Origin: an uncultured bacterium
Lineage (GTDB): Bacteria > Cyanobacteriota > Vampirovibrionia > Gastranaerophilales > Gastranaerophilaceae
DNA length: 64,000 nucleotides
Reading direction: 5' to 3'
Assembly: GCA_949282215.1 (NCBI GenBank)
Contig: CASDPF010000010.1
Span: 1-64,000 of the forward strand
Below, one piece after another: positions 8,294-16,586 of this stretch. Made by a program: the position numbers and the translations under genes. Position 1 is the first letter of the stretch, and the number at the start of each line of letters is the position of its first letter. The notes beneath the pieces are model-generated. The model saw only the letters and a list, made by a program, of their open reading frames with translations, was not told the origin of the DNA and made no database searches.

Positions 8294-8762
8294 CTTCCAG
8301 TGCTGTTTTAAGTGCCATTTCGGTGAACATAAATTTCATTAGTCTTCGTGGGAAAAATGTCGGCAAATGGAATTCTTTAACTAATAATTTGTCTTTGTAT
8401 AATGCTGATATAAATACTGTTCCAACTGGTTTTTGTTTGCTACCCCCTGTTGGACCTGCAATGCCTGTTGTACATAGTGCGATATCGCAATTGGTTCTTT
8501 TCTGTAAGCCTTCCGCCATTTCTTTTGCACATTCATAACTTACTGCAGAACAGTTTGTTAGGGTTTCATGCTTTACTCCGAGTATAGTTTCTTTTGATTC
8601 GTATGAGTATGTTACAAAGTTTAATTTGATAAACTCTGAACTTCCTGAAATATCTGTCAGTCTTGAACTTAGAAGTCCTCCAGTACAGGATTCTGCTGTT
8701 GCTATGGTTAAATTATTATCTTTTAAAAATTTTGTCAGTTTATTTAGTCGTCGATTTATCAT
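8286..8762 (-). CDS. pncC: Nicotinamide-nucleotide amidohydrolase (CinA C-terminal domain)
   Basis: 158 residues, the length of stand-alone PncC/YgaD proteins. The conserved TIATAESCTGGLLSSRLT block at residues 19-36 includes the catalytic-site serine and is followed by GS-x-x-F, then GIAGPTGGSKQKPVGTVFI near 99-117, diagnostic of the CinA C-terminal family. The enzyme deamidates nicotinamide mononucleotide to nicotinate mononucleotide, returning NMN from DNA ligase reactions to NAD synthesis. The N-terminal CinA domain is absent. No SD is visible; a TATATA box ends about eight bases before the start, a pattern seen at other genes here. Confidence 0.85.
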   Translation of the reverse strand: MINRRLNKLTKFLKDNNLTIATAESCTGGLLSSRLTDISGSSEFIKLNFVTYSYESKETILGVKHETLTNCSAVSYECAKEMAEGLQKRTNCDIALCTTGIAGPTGGSKQKPVGTVFISALYKDKLLVKEFHLPTFFPRRLMKFMFTEMALKTALEVI

Positions 8763-8821
8763 AAATTAAGTATATATCTAAATTACAAAAACAATAAATA
8801 CATTAATAATTCTTTAAAAAT

Positions 8822-9006
8822 AAACAGGTGCAGTCATTTTGACCGCACCTTGTTTTCTACCGGTATAATCGGCTTTTTCACCGGTTTCTCCGAACCTTAC
8901 CGCTCATTTTCAGTGAACCAAGGCCGATTTCGTTCACCACCGTATTATTTCGGATTTCCCTGAACATATCCCAGGTGGATTCGGCTTTTGGGTTCGAAGA
9001 AATCTT
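8822..9006 (-). ncRNA. Structured RNA or long structured 3' UTR after hsp20
   Basis: On the minus strand this stretch is richer in G+C than its surroundings and can fold well: CTTCGAACC near 9000 pairs with GGTTCGGAG near 8895, GTTCA pairs with TGAAC around 8935-8970, GCCGA with TCGGC, and ACCGGT occurs twice as pairing arms (near 8880 and 8862). It ends in a strong hairpin (AGGTGC-x-GTC / GAC-x-GCACCT, 8827-8851) followed by GTTTATTTTT, so a terminator closes the element. No ORF of note. It does not match 6S, SRP, RNase P or tmRNA signatures known to me. It may be a separate RNA or the 3' UTR of hsp20. Confidence 0.5.
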
Positions 9007-9009
9007 TAG

Positions 9010-9495
9010 TTATTCATCATCTTTGATTTCTATAATCTTTTTGGTATTTGTTTCAATTTCCTGTTTTGGAATTGTTACTGTGAGGATTCCGTCTTTATAT
9101 TTTGCTTTTGCTTCATCTGCTTTGACCGGTTGATCAAAGGATATTGTTCTCATGTATTTCCCGTAACGAAATTCACTTGTATGGTATTTTATATTTTTTT
9201 CTTCTTCTTTCTTTTCTTCTTTTTCTTCGTGGATTTCTGCACTAATTGTCATAAAATCATTGTCTAATTCGATATTTATATTATCTTTTTTTATTCCCGG
9301 TAATTGGACTTTTACTTTGTAATTTTTGTCATTTTGTTTTACTTCAATAGCCGGACGCCATATTGAGGTCTTTTTTATATTTAGCGGATTAGCGAAAGCA
9401 TTTGTCAGGAATGTATCTCGTAAAAAGTTATTTAATTCTTGATGGATGCTGTCGAAATATAATTCGGGTTCTCTAATCATTATTTCATTTTTCAT
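9010..9495 (-). CDS. Small heat shock protein, Hsp20 family
   Basis: 161 residues with a GGAG SD eight bases before ATG 9495. The alpha-crystallin domain spans about 48-150: RPAIEVKQNDKNYKVKV opens it, LPGIKKDNINIELDND is the characteristic strand pair, and KYKDGILTVTIPKQE near 130 is the conserved GxLxVxxP end. A lysine/glutamate-rich loop (EEKEEKKEEEK) lies in the middle. Members form oligomers in the cytoplasm and hold unfolded proteins in an ATP-independent way. I see no CIRCE element upstream, so heat regulation would have to be of another kind. The 3' side carries the structured element at 8822-9006. Confidence 0.9.
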   Translation of the reverse strand: MKNEIMIREPELYFDSIHQELNNFLRDTFLTNAFANPLNIKKTSIWRPAIEVKQNDKNYKVKVQLPGIKKDNINIELDNDFMTISAEIHEEKEEKKEEEKNIKYHTSEFRYGKYMRTISFDQPVKADEAKAKYKDGILTVTIPKQEIETNTKKIIEIKDDE

Positions 9496-9648
9496 TTAGG
9501 AAGCTCCTTTCATTCATATTAGTAGAATATATTTTTTTAGTGCTTATTTCATTGGCTTTAAGTGGGATTATTATAGATTTAAAAACTATACTTTTGTGTA
9601 ATAGAATTAATTTTTCAGCGGGAAATAATGTTTCAAAAGGAGAATTAT

Positions 9649-10677
9649 ATGTCTATAAATATGATTGTGTTTGAGTTCCGCGAAAATGAGAAGAAATTTT
9701 TTGAGGATAATAAGTTTGAAAATTTTAATATAATTTTTTACGAAGAATGTCTTAATGAGGATTTTATAAAGACTTTACCTCAGGATTTGAAAGATAGTGC
9801 AACTGTAATCAGTGTTTTTATTAATTCTGAAGTGACGACTGAGGTTATGAATGCTTTTAAAAATTTGCGGATTATTTCAACACGTTCTACGGGCTATGAT
9901 CATATAAACATCCAGAGTGCAAGAAATAGGAATATTGCGGTTATTAATGTTGAAAATTATGGTGCGACTTCTGTTGCTCAATATACTTTTGGACTAATAA
10001 TTGCTCTAATGCGGAAAATTATTCCTGCTGCTAATTATGTAAAAGAAGCAAAAAACTGTTATTACGATTTTACCGGGCGTGATATTTCAAAATTAACTAT
10101 CGGAGTTGTCGGTACAGGTGCTATAGGGGCTGCGGTGTGCAGGATTGCTAAATGCTTTAATATGGGGATAGTTGCTTATGATTTGAATGAACGAAAAGAG
10201 TTAATAGATGAGATTGGTGCTTGTTATATGGATTTGGAGTCATTATTAAAACAGTCTGACATTGTATCACTTCATCTTCCTTACACAGGGGATAATTATC
10301 ACATGTTCGGGGACGAGCAGTTCAAATTAATGAAGAAAAATGCGATTTTTATAAATACTTCTCGCGGTGAAATTGTTGATGTGATGGCTTTGCATCAGGT
10401 TATTTCGGATAAAAAGCTTGCAGGTGCTGCACTTGATGTGTTAGCTTGTGAGAGTATTAATTTCGGATGTAAGAATTTAATCCAAAAGTTAGATGCTGTA
10501 CCTAGGGATTGTTTTAATGAAGCATTATATGTAGAAAAACTTTCCAGATTGGATAATGTTATAATAACTCCGCATATTGCTTATGATACACAGGATTCCA
10601 TTGATTATATTCTTGAAAAGACAATGCTTGGAATTATTGATGTAATTCGGGGCGGTAAAATGAAACGTATTGTTTAA
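9649..10677 (+). CDS. D-isomer specific 2-hydroxyacid dehydrogenase (D-lactate dehydrogenase-like)
   Basis: The frame is open from 9628, but ATG 9649 has an AAAAGGAG SD six bases upstream and is preferred (342 residues). The NAD-binding motif GVVGTGAIGAAV lies near residues 146-157, followed by the acidic end of the second strand (VAYD). INTSRGEIVD near 240 supplies the substrate-binding arginine, DVLACE the glutamate and TPHIAYDT the catalytic histidine. Length and residues fit the LdhA-like D-lactate dehydrogenase branch, which reduces pyruvate to D-lactate to regenerate NAD during fermentation; other 2-oxoacid substrates cannot be excluded. The next gene starts 23 bp downstream. Confidence 0.85.
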   Translation: MSINMIVFEFRENEKKFFEDNKFENFNIIFYEECLNEDFIKTLPQDLKDSATVISVFINSEVTTEVMNAFKNLRIISTRSTGYDHINIQSARNRNIAVINVENYGATSVAQYTFGLIIALMRKIIPAANYVKEAKNCYYDFTGRDISKLTIGVVGTGAIGAAVCRIAKCFNMGIVAYDLNERKELIDEIGACYMDLESLLKQSDIVSLHLPYTGDNYHMFGDEQFKLMKKNAIFINTSRGEIVDVMALHQVISDKKLAGAALDVLACESINFGCKNLIQKLDAVPRDCFNEALYVEKLSRLDNVIITPHIAYDTQDSIDYILEKTMLGIIDVIRGGKMKRIV

Positions 10678-10700
10678 TTTTTTATGATATAATCAATTTT

Positions 10701-12038
10701 ATGAAGATAGGGTTTGTACCAATTGATAACAGGCCGGTTTGCTATACTTTGCCTGAACAAATTGTAAAAATTGATAGTGACATAGAATTCTTCATTCCTG
10801 ATAGGATTTTGCTGGGTGATTTGACTAAATATGCCGATATTGATGGAATATTTAACTGGCTGGAGGCACTTCCTAAAGTTGATGCTATTGTAATTTCACT
10901 TGATACGGTAGCTTATGGCGGACTTATATCTTCAAGAAGATGTCCTGAAACTTTTGAGCAAATAAAAGCTAGAATTCTAAGATTAAAGAGTCTTTTAGAA
11001 AAGAAAAATGCTAAAATCTATGCGTTTTCAAGTATTATGCGGATTTCCAACAACAATATTAATGAAGAAGAAAAAGAATATTGGAATCGCTGGGGGAAAA
11101 AGATTTTTGATTACTCTTACCAAACTCATAAACTCGGGTGCGAAAGCTGTATTACAAATATTATCCCTTCTGAAATTCTTGATGATTACTTGAATACAAG
11201 GAAAAGAAATTTTGAGATAAATAAAATTTATCTTGAATGGCAAAAAGAGGGGTTGTTTGATACTTTGGTATTTTCAAAGGATGATTGTGCGGAATACGGG
11301 TTTAATGTTCAGGAAGCTCAATTTTTAGAAAAGCTCGGCGGTTTTGTAAAAACAGGTGCGGATGAAATCCCGCTTACCCTTCTTGCTCGTGCTATACAGG
11401 GGAAAATGGAAGTTTCTCCAATATTTACCGAACCTGACAGTAAAGCCCTGATATCAAATTATGAGGATGTTTCCATCGAAAAATCTGTTTTGGGTCAATT
11501 AGAACTTGCAGATTGTCTTGTTTCTGAAAAATCAGATGTTTTCCTTGTTGTGAACAATTTCATTAATGCTCAGGGTGAAATCGTTATGAAACGCCCTACG
11601 GAGCCTTTTAAAGGAGAGTTTGTAAATCCCGACGGTAATTATATGGTAGCGGATGTAAGATTTGCTAATGGGGCGGATAATGCCTTTATGGAACAGTTTT
11701 TAAATTCTGGTTTTTCTGACAATAATTTTTATGGTTATTCTGCTTGGAATACTTCTGCAAATACCTTAGGAAGTTTGATTTGCGGAGCTAAAGTGAAATT
11801 CCTAGCAAAAAATTATGATGAATTAGCTTTTAAAAAGTTGCAAGCAGTTAGATTGCTTGATGACTGGGCGTATCAGGCAAATGTTCGTCAACAGCTTAGT
11901 TCACCTGATATCCAAGAAATTACAAATCTTATGAAGCCTTTTGAAAAAAAAGTTTCAGAGTTTTTAGGGATAAATATTAATGCAAAATATTCTTTCCCTT
12001 GGAACAGATTGTTCGAGGTGGAAGTTGAGCTTATTTGA
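10701..12038 (+). CDS. DUF4127 family protein
   Basis: 445 residues beginning with MKIGFVPIDNRPVCYTLP, the signature start of DUF4127. Other family blocks include VISLDTVAYGGLISSRRC near 64 and GADEIPLTLLAR near 220, and a GYSAWNTSANTLG block near 345. The family is cytoplasmic and has no assigned reaction; the conserved Asp, Arg and His-poor core suggest an enzyme, but I would not name one. There is no SD; a TATAAT box (10688-10693) ends seven bases before the ATG, so a leaderless mRNA is likely although the dehydrogenase gene is only 23 bp away. Its end overlaps the start of mntP by 14 bp. Confidence 0.8.
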   Translation: MKIGFVPIDNRPVCYTLPEQIVKIDSDIEFFIPDRILLGDLTKYADIDGIFNWLEALPKVDAIVISLDTVAYGGLISSRRCPETFEQIKARILRLKSLLEKKNAKIYAFSSIMRISNNNINEEEKEYWNRWGKKIFDYSYQTHKLGCESCITNIIPSEILDDYLNTRKRNFEINKIYLEWQKEGLFDTLVFSKDDCAEYGFNVQEAQFLEKLGGFVKTGADEIPLTLLARAIQGKMEVSPIFTEPDSKALISNYEDVSIEKSVLGQLELADCLVSEKSDVFLVVNNFINAQGEIVMKRPTEPFKGEFVNPDGNYMVADVRFANGADNAFMEQFLNSGFSDNNFYGYSAWNTSANTLGSLICGAKVKFLAKNYDELAFKKLQAVRLLDDWAYQANVRQQLSSPDIQEITNLMKPFEKKVSEFLGININAKYSFPWNRLFEVEVELI

Positions 12039-12564
12039 AATTTTATTGCTTTCAATTGCATTAGGAATTGATTGTCTTGTTGTATCTTTTTCTCAGGGGT
12101 TAATTTTTAATAGTAACAGAATTAGAAATTCTTTCTCTCTTGCTTTAACTATGGGGATTTTTCAAGGATTAATGCCTGTTTTTGGATATTTAGGCACAGG
12201 ATTAGTTAGTTCTTACGTAGAAAACTTTTCAAGCTTTTTGGTGTTTATAATATTTTTTATTCTAGGGGTAAAATTTATAAAAGAAGCTTTTGAGCAAAAA
12301 GAAGATACAATTTGCTGCATCGGGCTGAAATGTCTAATTTCGATGGGGATTGCGACAAGTATAGATGCTTTCGCTGCAGGAGTGAGTCTGAAATTATCAG
12401 ATACGGCGTTACTTTTGCCTGCTTTGGTTATAGGAGCAGCTTCTTTTTTGATGTCAGTAAGCGGGTTTTGGTTTGGAAACTGCTTTAAAAATTTTCCGTC
12501 ACGTGTTCTTGAAATTTCAGGAGGACTAATCCTAATCGGACTTGCGATTAAAGCTGTCATTTAA
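12025..12564 (+). CDS. mntP: Putative manganese efflux pump MntP
   Basis: The frame is open from 11980, but the likely start is TTG 12025 with an AGGTGG SD five bases upstream, giving 179 residues, the usual MntP size. Six hydrophobic segments are visible. The two halves carry the family aspartate motifs: ALGIDCLVVSFSQG in helix 1 and MGIATSIDAFAAGVSL in helix 4. MntP exports Mn(II) across the inner membrane to prevent toxicity. It overlaps the DUF4127 stop, so translation is probably coupled. I see no Mn riboswitch (yybP-ykoY) upstream. It overlaps the convergent ABC gene by 33 bp. Confidence 0.85.
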   Translation: MSLFEILLLSIALGIDCLVVSFSQGLIFNSNRIRNSFSLALTMGIFQGLMPVFGYLGTGLVSSYVENFSSFLVFIIFFILGVKFIKEAFEQKEDTICCIGLKCLISMGIATSIDAFAAGVSLKLSDTALLLPALVIGAASFLMSVSGFWFGNCFKNFPSRVLEISGGLILIGLAIKAVI

Positions 12565-13506
12565 AAAACAAGCCGAAATATGGTGTTCAGAAATTTTGTA
12601 CTCAGAAGGGACTTCTTTTTTGCAGATTTCCATACAATTTTTGCAGCGTGGGTGAAATTTACAGCCCTGTATTTTTTGCTGAATAGATGGGGGTTGTCCT
12701 TTGATTGTTTCTAAGGATTTGTCTCTGTTAGACGGTAATGAATTCAGTAATGCAATTGAATACGGATGGTTAGGATGTTCAAAAAATTCTTTAGCCGCTG
12801 CACTTTCTACAATTCTGCCTGCATACATAACAGCTATGTTATCGGCATGTTCTCTTACGAGTGCTAAATCATGTGTGATAAGCAATATCGCTGTGTTTCG
12901 TTCATTTTTAATTTTTTCAAGCAAATTCATAATTTGTGCTTGAATGGTTACATCAAGTGCTGTGGTTGGTTCATCTGCGATTAGAATTTCGGCTTCACAA
13001 GCAAGTGCCATTGCAATTATTGCTCTTTGTTTCATTCCGCCGGAAAATTCGTGGGGGTATGACTTTAATCTTTTTTCAGCACAAGGAATTTGGACAGCTT
13101 CAAAAGCTTTAATTGCTTTTTCCCAAGCTTCTTTTCCTCTTAAGTTTTGGTGAATGCGTATTACTTCTAATAGTTGCTCTCCAACAGTAAAAAGCGGGTT
13201 TAATGATGTCATGGGGTCTTGTGGAATTAAAGCTATTTTTGAACCTCTTATTTTTTGCATATTTTTAGGGGATTCACTCATTAAATCTATGCCTTCAAAG
13301 TTTATAGTTCCTGATGTAATTTTTGCGGTTTTAGGTAAAAGTTGCAAAATACTCATTGCACTGACTGACTTTCCGCATCCTGATTCTCCCACTAATGCAA
13401 GCATTTTACCTTTTTCTAGTGAGAATGATACATCCCATAATGCTTGATTGAATCCGTTTTCGCAGTCAAATCCCAAATTCAAATTTTCGACATCTAAAAC
13501 ATTCAT
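12532..13506 (-). CDS. Oligo/dipeptide ABC transporter ATP-binding protein (DppD/OppD type)
   Basis: 324 residues. Walker A GESGCGKS at about 41-48, Q-loop IPQDPMTSLNP near 98, signature FSGGMKQRAIIAMAL near 157, Walker B ILIADEPTTALD near 178 and the switch His in LLITHDLALV near 210. The C-terminal oligopeptide-transporter domain is present with its cysteine cluster (GCKFHPRC-x-x-C-x-x-x-C...C), which in OppD/DppD proteins can bind an iron-sulfur cluster. Partners (OppB/C permeases, OppF, binding protein) are not adjacent, so it is an orphan here and must work with subunits encoded elsewhere. Substrate could be peptides or nickel. Confidence 0.85.
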   Translation of the reverse strand: MNVLDVENLNLGFDCENGFNQALWDVSFSLEKGKMLALVGESGCGKSVSAMSILQLLPKTAKITSGTINFEGIDLMSESPKNMQKIRGSKIALIPQDPMTSLNPLFTVGEQLLEVIRIHQNLRGKEAWEKAIKAFEAVQIPCAEKRLKSYPHEFSGGMKQRAIIAMALACEAEILIADEPTTALDVTIQAQIMNLLEKIKNERNTAILLITHDLALVREHADNIAVMYAGRIVESAAAKEFFEHPNHPYSIALLNSLPSNRDKSLETIKGQPPSIQQKIQGCKFHPRCKNCMEICKKEVPSEYKISEHHISACFLNDSFNRKSD

Positions 13507-13727
13507 AAATGCATTATACTATACCAGTTATAAAAAATATAATCCCCTAAAAGAATAAATGTTAAATTATGTTAACACTTTTTGCAATGTCCTGTAATTG
13601 ACTATTATCAAGTAAAAGCGGGAATTTGTCTGAGGGAAATATATATTATATAAGCAATTTTTATATACAAAAATTGTTTATAAAAACATAAACATTATTA
13701 ATATAACAAACTTGAAAGGATATTACT

Positions 13728-14836
13728 ATGAGTGATGATTTGAAAGTGGGTGCTACCGGTAATACTGGCCAAGGTGTTGGTCAAGTTGATGGTGCTGCAA
13801 ATGAACAAAAGCGTACAGAACTTGAGCAAAAACAATTAACTGAAGGTCTTGCCGGCAAAAAAGAAAAATCGGCTGAACAAGAGGAAACACTTACTGTAAC
13901 TGTCGAAAATGGTGAATCTATTGCAAAACTTGCCAAAAAATATGGTGTGTCCGTAAAAGAGATTATGGATTTAAATGAAAAGCAGATTAAGTATTTCAAA
14001 AATGCAAAAGATTGCGATGATACAAAAAAATATGCAGGATTTTTAGTAGGTGCTAGAATTAAATTGCCTGCAAACGCTAATATGAAAGCTGTAGAAGAAA
14101 ACTTAAAAACTACAGTTGAAGCAGAGCGTAAAAAATACGAAGAATCAATGAAAAAGCTTGACAAAGAGCTATGCGATGATAGAACTCAATCATACCGTGT
14201 AATGGATGAAAATTTCCGTAAAGAACATAATATAAGAACTAAAAGTGAATACGAAGCAGGAAATACTGCACCTGAAGCTCCGGAAACACCAACAGATCCT
14301 AAAACTCCAAAAGAACCTGTGAAATCTGAAGATAAAGAGTTAAGTGATGAGGAATTCCGTGAAAAATATCCGTACATTGCACGTCCAAAGGAAGATACGC
14401 AAGCGTATGAGCCTCCAAAATTTGAGCCACCGAAATTCCCTGGTGCAGAATTACCAAAAGAAGAAGAAATTCAAGTGCCGTTGCGACCAAAAGATGAAGC
14501 AGAAACACCTGAATGCCGTTGCGACCAAAAGATGAAGCAGAAACACCTGAAGCTCCAAAAACACCAAAGGCACCTGAAACTCCTGCGGAAAAAGAGAAAC
14601 CTGCAGATTCAAAAGATAAATATAATGGAGTCCAAATTCCGCTACGTCCATCAGACGATACGCCGGCGTATGAACCGCCTAAGTTTGAGGTTGCACAGTT
14701 CCCTGGAAATTCAACTTCTCAAAAGTCAGACTCTACAGAAGTTAAAACTGAGGAAAGAATGCCATCTATCCAAGAAATATCTGACGAAGCAAAGAAAAAT
14801 CGTGAAGCTAACAAGCCTTGGTGGAAATTCTGGTAA
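13728..14836 (+). pseudogene. LysM-domain protein frameshifted by a 38 bp tandem duplication
   Basis: The reading frame begins with MSDDLKVGATGNTG after an AAAGGA SD. A LysM-like domain lies at about 48-115 (TVTVENGESIAKLAKKYGVSV, then LVGARIKLP), followed by a proline/glutamate-rich tail with repeated RPKxDxxAYEPPKFE units. At 14476-14551 a 38 bp unit occurs twice in tandem; because 38 is not a multiple of three, the frame is lost and reads out-of-frame to 14900. Removing one copy restores an uninterrupted protein of about 356 residues ending in KPWWKFW at 14836. No signal peptide is seen, so if LysM binds peptidoglycan, export must occur by another route. The change could be a recent mutation, a reversible slippage site or an assembly error. 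Confidence 0.75.
14476..14551. repeat. Exact 38 bp tandem duplication inside the LysM gene
   Basis: Copy 1 is 14476-14513 and copy 2 is 14514-14551; they are identical. Each starts TGCCGTTGCGACC and ends with CACCTGAA. The duplication causes the frameshift described for the LysM gene. Confidence 0.95.
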
Positions 14837-14849
14837 TAAATATAAAAAA

Positions 14850-14880
14850 ATCCCTCCATTCATTATTGGAGGGATTTTTT
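14850..14880. terminator. Bidirectional terminator between the LysM gene and ispE
   Basis: ATCCCTCCA and TTGGAGGGAT form a nine-pair stem around a seven-base loop, preceded by an A run and followed by TTTTTT. The convergent arrangement lets it stop transcription from both sides; the 3' T run overlaps the last codon of ispE. Confidence 0.9.
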
Positions 14881-15664
14881 ATACATCTTTTATTCCGTAA
14901 GGAATAGATTTTAAATTATTTTTTATCCAATAATTGTTTTTAGGTTTAAATTCTTTTGAAATAATATAGTAAGTCGATCCTGAGCCAGACATTATTGAAG
15001 TCGGATATTCAGATTTTATTTCTTGCAATTCTTTATAATCATCTATTACAGCCCATTCCAAATCATTTACAAAATTTTCTCGTCCGACTTTAGGTTTTTG
15101 TGCAAACTTGGTATATGCTTCTTTAGCACTTATTCCTAAATTTTCTGGTTTTATAAGTGAAAGTGAAAATTCTTCATAAGGCAATTCTTCAAGAATTTCG
15201 CCTCTGCCTGTTGTCATTTGTCTGCCGCCTTCCAAACAAAAATTTAAATCAGAGCCGAGTTTTGCACATAATTCATGTAATTCTTTTTTATTTAAAGGGT
15301 TATTAAAAATTTTGTTCAATCCGTACAAAGTTCCTGCTGCATCAGTACTCCCGCCTGCGAGTCCTGCTGCTATCGGAATATTTTTTTCTATAAAAATATC
15401 TATTTTGTGCGGTTGTAAGTTTGTCCTTTCAATAAACAGTAATGCAGCTTTATATACAAGATTTTTTTCATTATACGGAATTTCTGTACTTGTGCCGGAT
15501 AATACAATTTCAAATTTGTCAGAAACTTCTTTGGAAATTGTTAAATAATCAAAAAGATTTATTGTCTGCATTATACTTTCAATATTATGAAATCCGTCAT
15601 CTCTTTTACCTGTAATTTTTAGAGTCAGATTAATTTTTGCGGGGCATTGAATTTTAATTTCCAT
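14879..15664 (-). CDS. ispE: 4-diphosphocytidyl-2-C-methyl-D-erythritol kinase
   Basis: 261 residues, GHMP kinase fold. CPAKINLTLKITGKRDDGFH at the N-terminus contains the catalytic lysine and the RxDGxH substrate motif; PIAAGLAGGSTDAA near 92 is the glycine-rich ATP-binding loop; MSGSGSTYYII near 230 is motif 3. The enzyme phosphorylates CDP-methylerythritol in the MEP route to isopentenyl diphosphate. GAGGAATTAAAAA precedes ATG 15664. It overlaps rsmA by 11 bp and is probably co-transcribed with it, the common rsmA-ispE order in bacteria. Confidence 0.93.
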   Translation of the reverse strand: MEIKIQCPAKINLTLKITGKRDDGFHNIESIMQTINLFDYLTISKEVSDKFEIVLSGTSTEIPYNEKNLVYKAALLFIERTNLQPHKIDIFIEKNIPIAAGLAGGSTDAAGTLYGLNKIFNNPLNKKELHELCAKLGSDLNFCLEGGRQMTTGRGEILEELPYEEFSLSLIKPENLGISAKEAYTKFAQKPKVGRENFVNDLEWAVIDDYKELQEIKSEYPTSIMSGSGSTYYIISKEFKPKNNYWIKNNLKSIPYGIKDV

Positions 15665-16493
15665 TTTTTAATTCCTCGGAAAGTTTTCCAAAATCTTCTA
15701 TAGAAAGCTTTTCTCCACGTGTATTCTCATCAAGCCCTAATTTTGACATTGCATTTTGAATATTTTCTTTTGAAAATCCTCCGCTAAGAAGGCAATTTTT
15801 AATATTTTTTCTTCTTTGTGAAAATGCTGCTTTAACAGTTTTTCTAAAATGGGTGTAGTCAGATAGTTCAAGTTTTGGTTTTTCTCTTACCAAGAGTTTC
15901 ACAAGGGCAGAATTGACTTTTGGTGCAGGGAAAAATGAACGTCTTCCGACAAGTTCTTTAATTTCTACATCCGCCCAAAATTGTGATAAGATTGTCAAAA
16001 GTCCATACTGCTTGGATGGAGATTTTTCTGTCGCAACCATTCTTCTTGCAACCTCCTCTTGCACCATCAAAAGTATATCCGTTATTTTATTACGGTTTTT
16101 GTTGTCTAAGTCGTCAATCTCGCCCAGTAAATGTGCGATAATTGGACTTGTAATATAGTATGGAATATTTGCTACAATTTTTACTTTGCCATCGCATAAT
16201 TCAGATAAATCTGTTTTTAGGATATCTTGATGAATAATTTTTAAATTAGGGGCATTTAATTTTTCCAATTCCTTGATAGCTTCTTCGTCAAGTTCAATAG
16301 CTATGACCTGTTTGGCATGTTTTATAAGTTGTTCTGTGACAAAGCCCACTCCGGGACCTATTTCAATTACGGTATCTTCAGGAGAAATTTTTGCATAGTC
16401 AATAATGTTAGCTATTACTTCTCCATTAATAAGGAAGTTTTGTCCGAGTCTTTTTTTTGTTTTAAAATATTTTGCTCTGCTGTAGTAGTCCAT
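15654..16493 (-). CDS. rsmA: 16S rRNA adenine dimethyltransferase (KsgA)
   Basis: 279 residues. KKRLGQNFLINGEV near 12 and VIEIGPGVGFVTEQL near 42 (SAM-binding motif I), then ANIPYYITSPII near 110 is the NIPY catalytic motif IV. The C-terminal helical domain with FSQRRKNIKNCL is complete. The enzyme dimethylates two adjacent adenines (A1518/A1519 in E. coli) in helix 45 of 16S rRNA late in 30S assembly. It is upstream of ispE, with overlap of 11 bp; the 93 bp up to the divergent glutamate-cysteine ligase gene should hold promoters for both. Confidence 0.93.
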   Translation of the reverse strand: MDYYSRAKYFKTKKRLGQNFLINGEVIANIIDYAKISPEDTVIEIGPGVGFVTEQLIKHAKQVIAIELDEEAIKELEKLNAPNLKIIHQDILKTDLSELCDGKVKIVANIPYYITSPIIAHLLGEIDDLDNKNRNKITDILLMVQEEVARRMVATEKSPSKQYGLLTILSQFWADVEIKELVGRRSFFPAPKVNSALVKLLVREKPKLELSDYTHFRKTVKAAFSQRRKNIKNCLLSGGFSKENIQNAMSKLGLDENTRGEKLSIEDFGKLSEELKNGN

Positions 16494-16586
16494 CTTAACT
16501 ACTATAATACCACAAGCAGGTAAATGTTTTGTAAAATCTTCTTTGCTATTTTAAATAATGTTATAATAAAAATGCGGAGGTAAATT

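Noticed and set aside
8822-9006. 6S RNA, SRP RNA or RNase P RNA
   Set aside because: The known consensus segments of these RNAs are absent; kept only as an unassigned structured RNA.
14299-14651. Minus-strand and alternate frames within the LysM gene
   Set aside because: They arise from repetitive proline/glutamate codons and the duplication; none has a plausible start.
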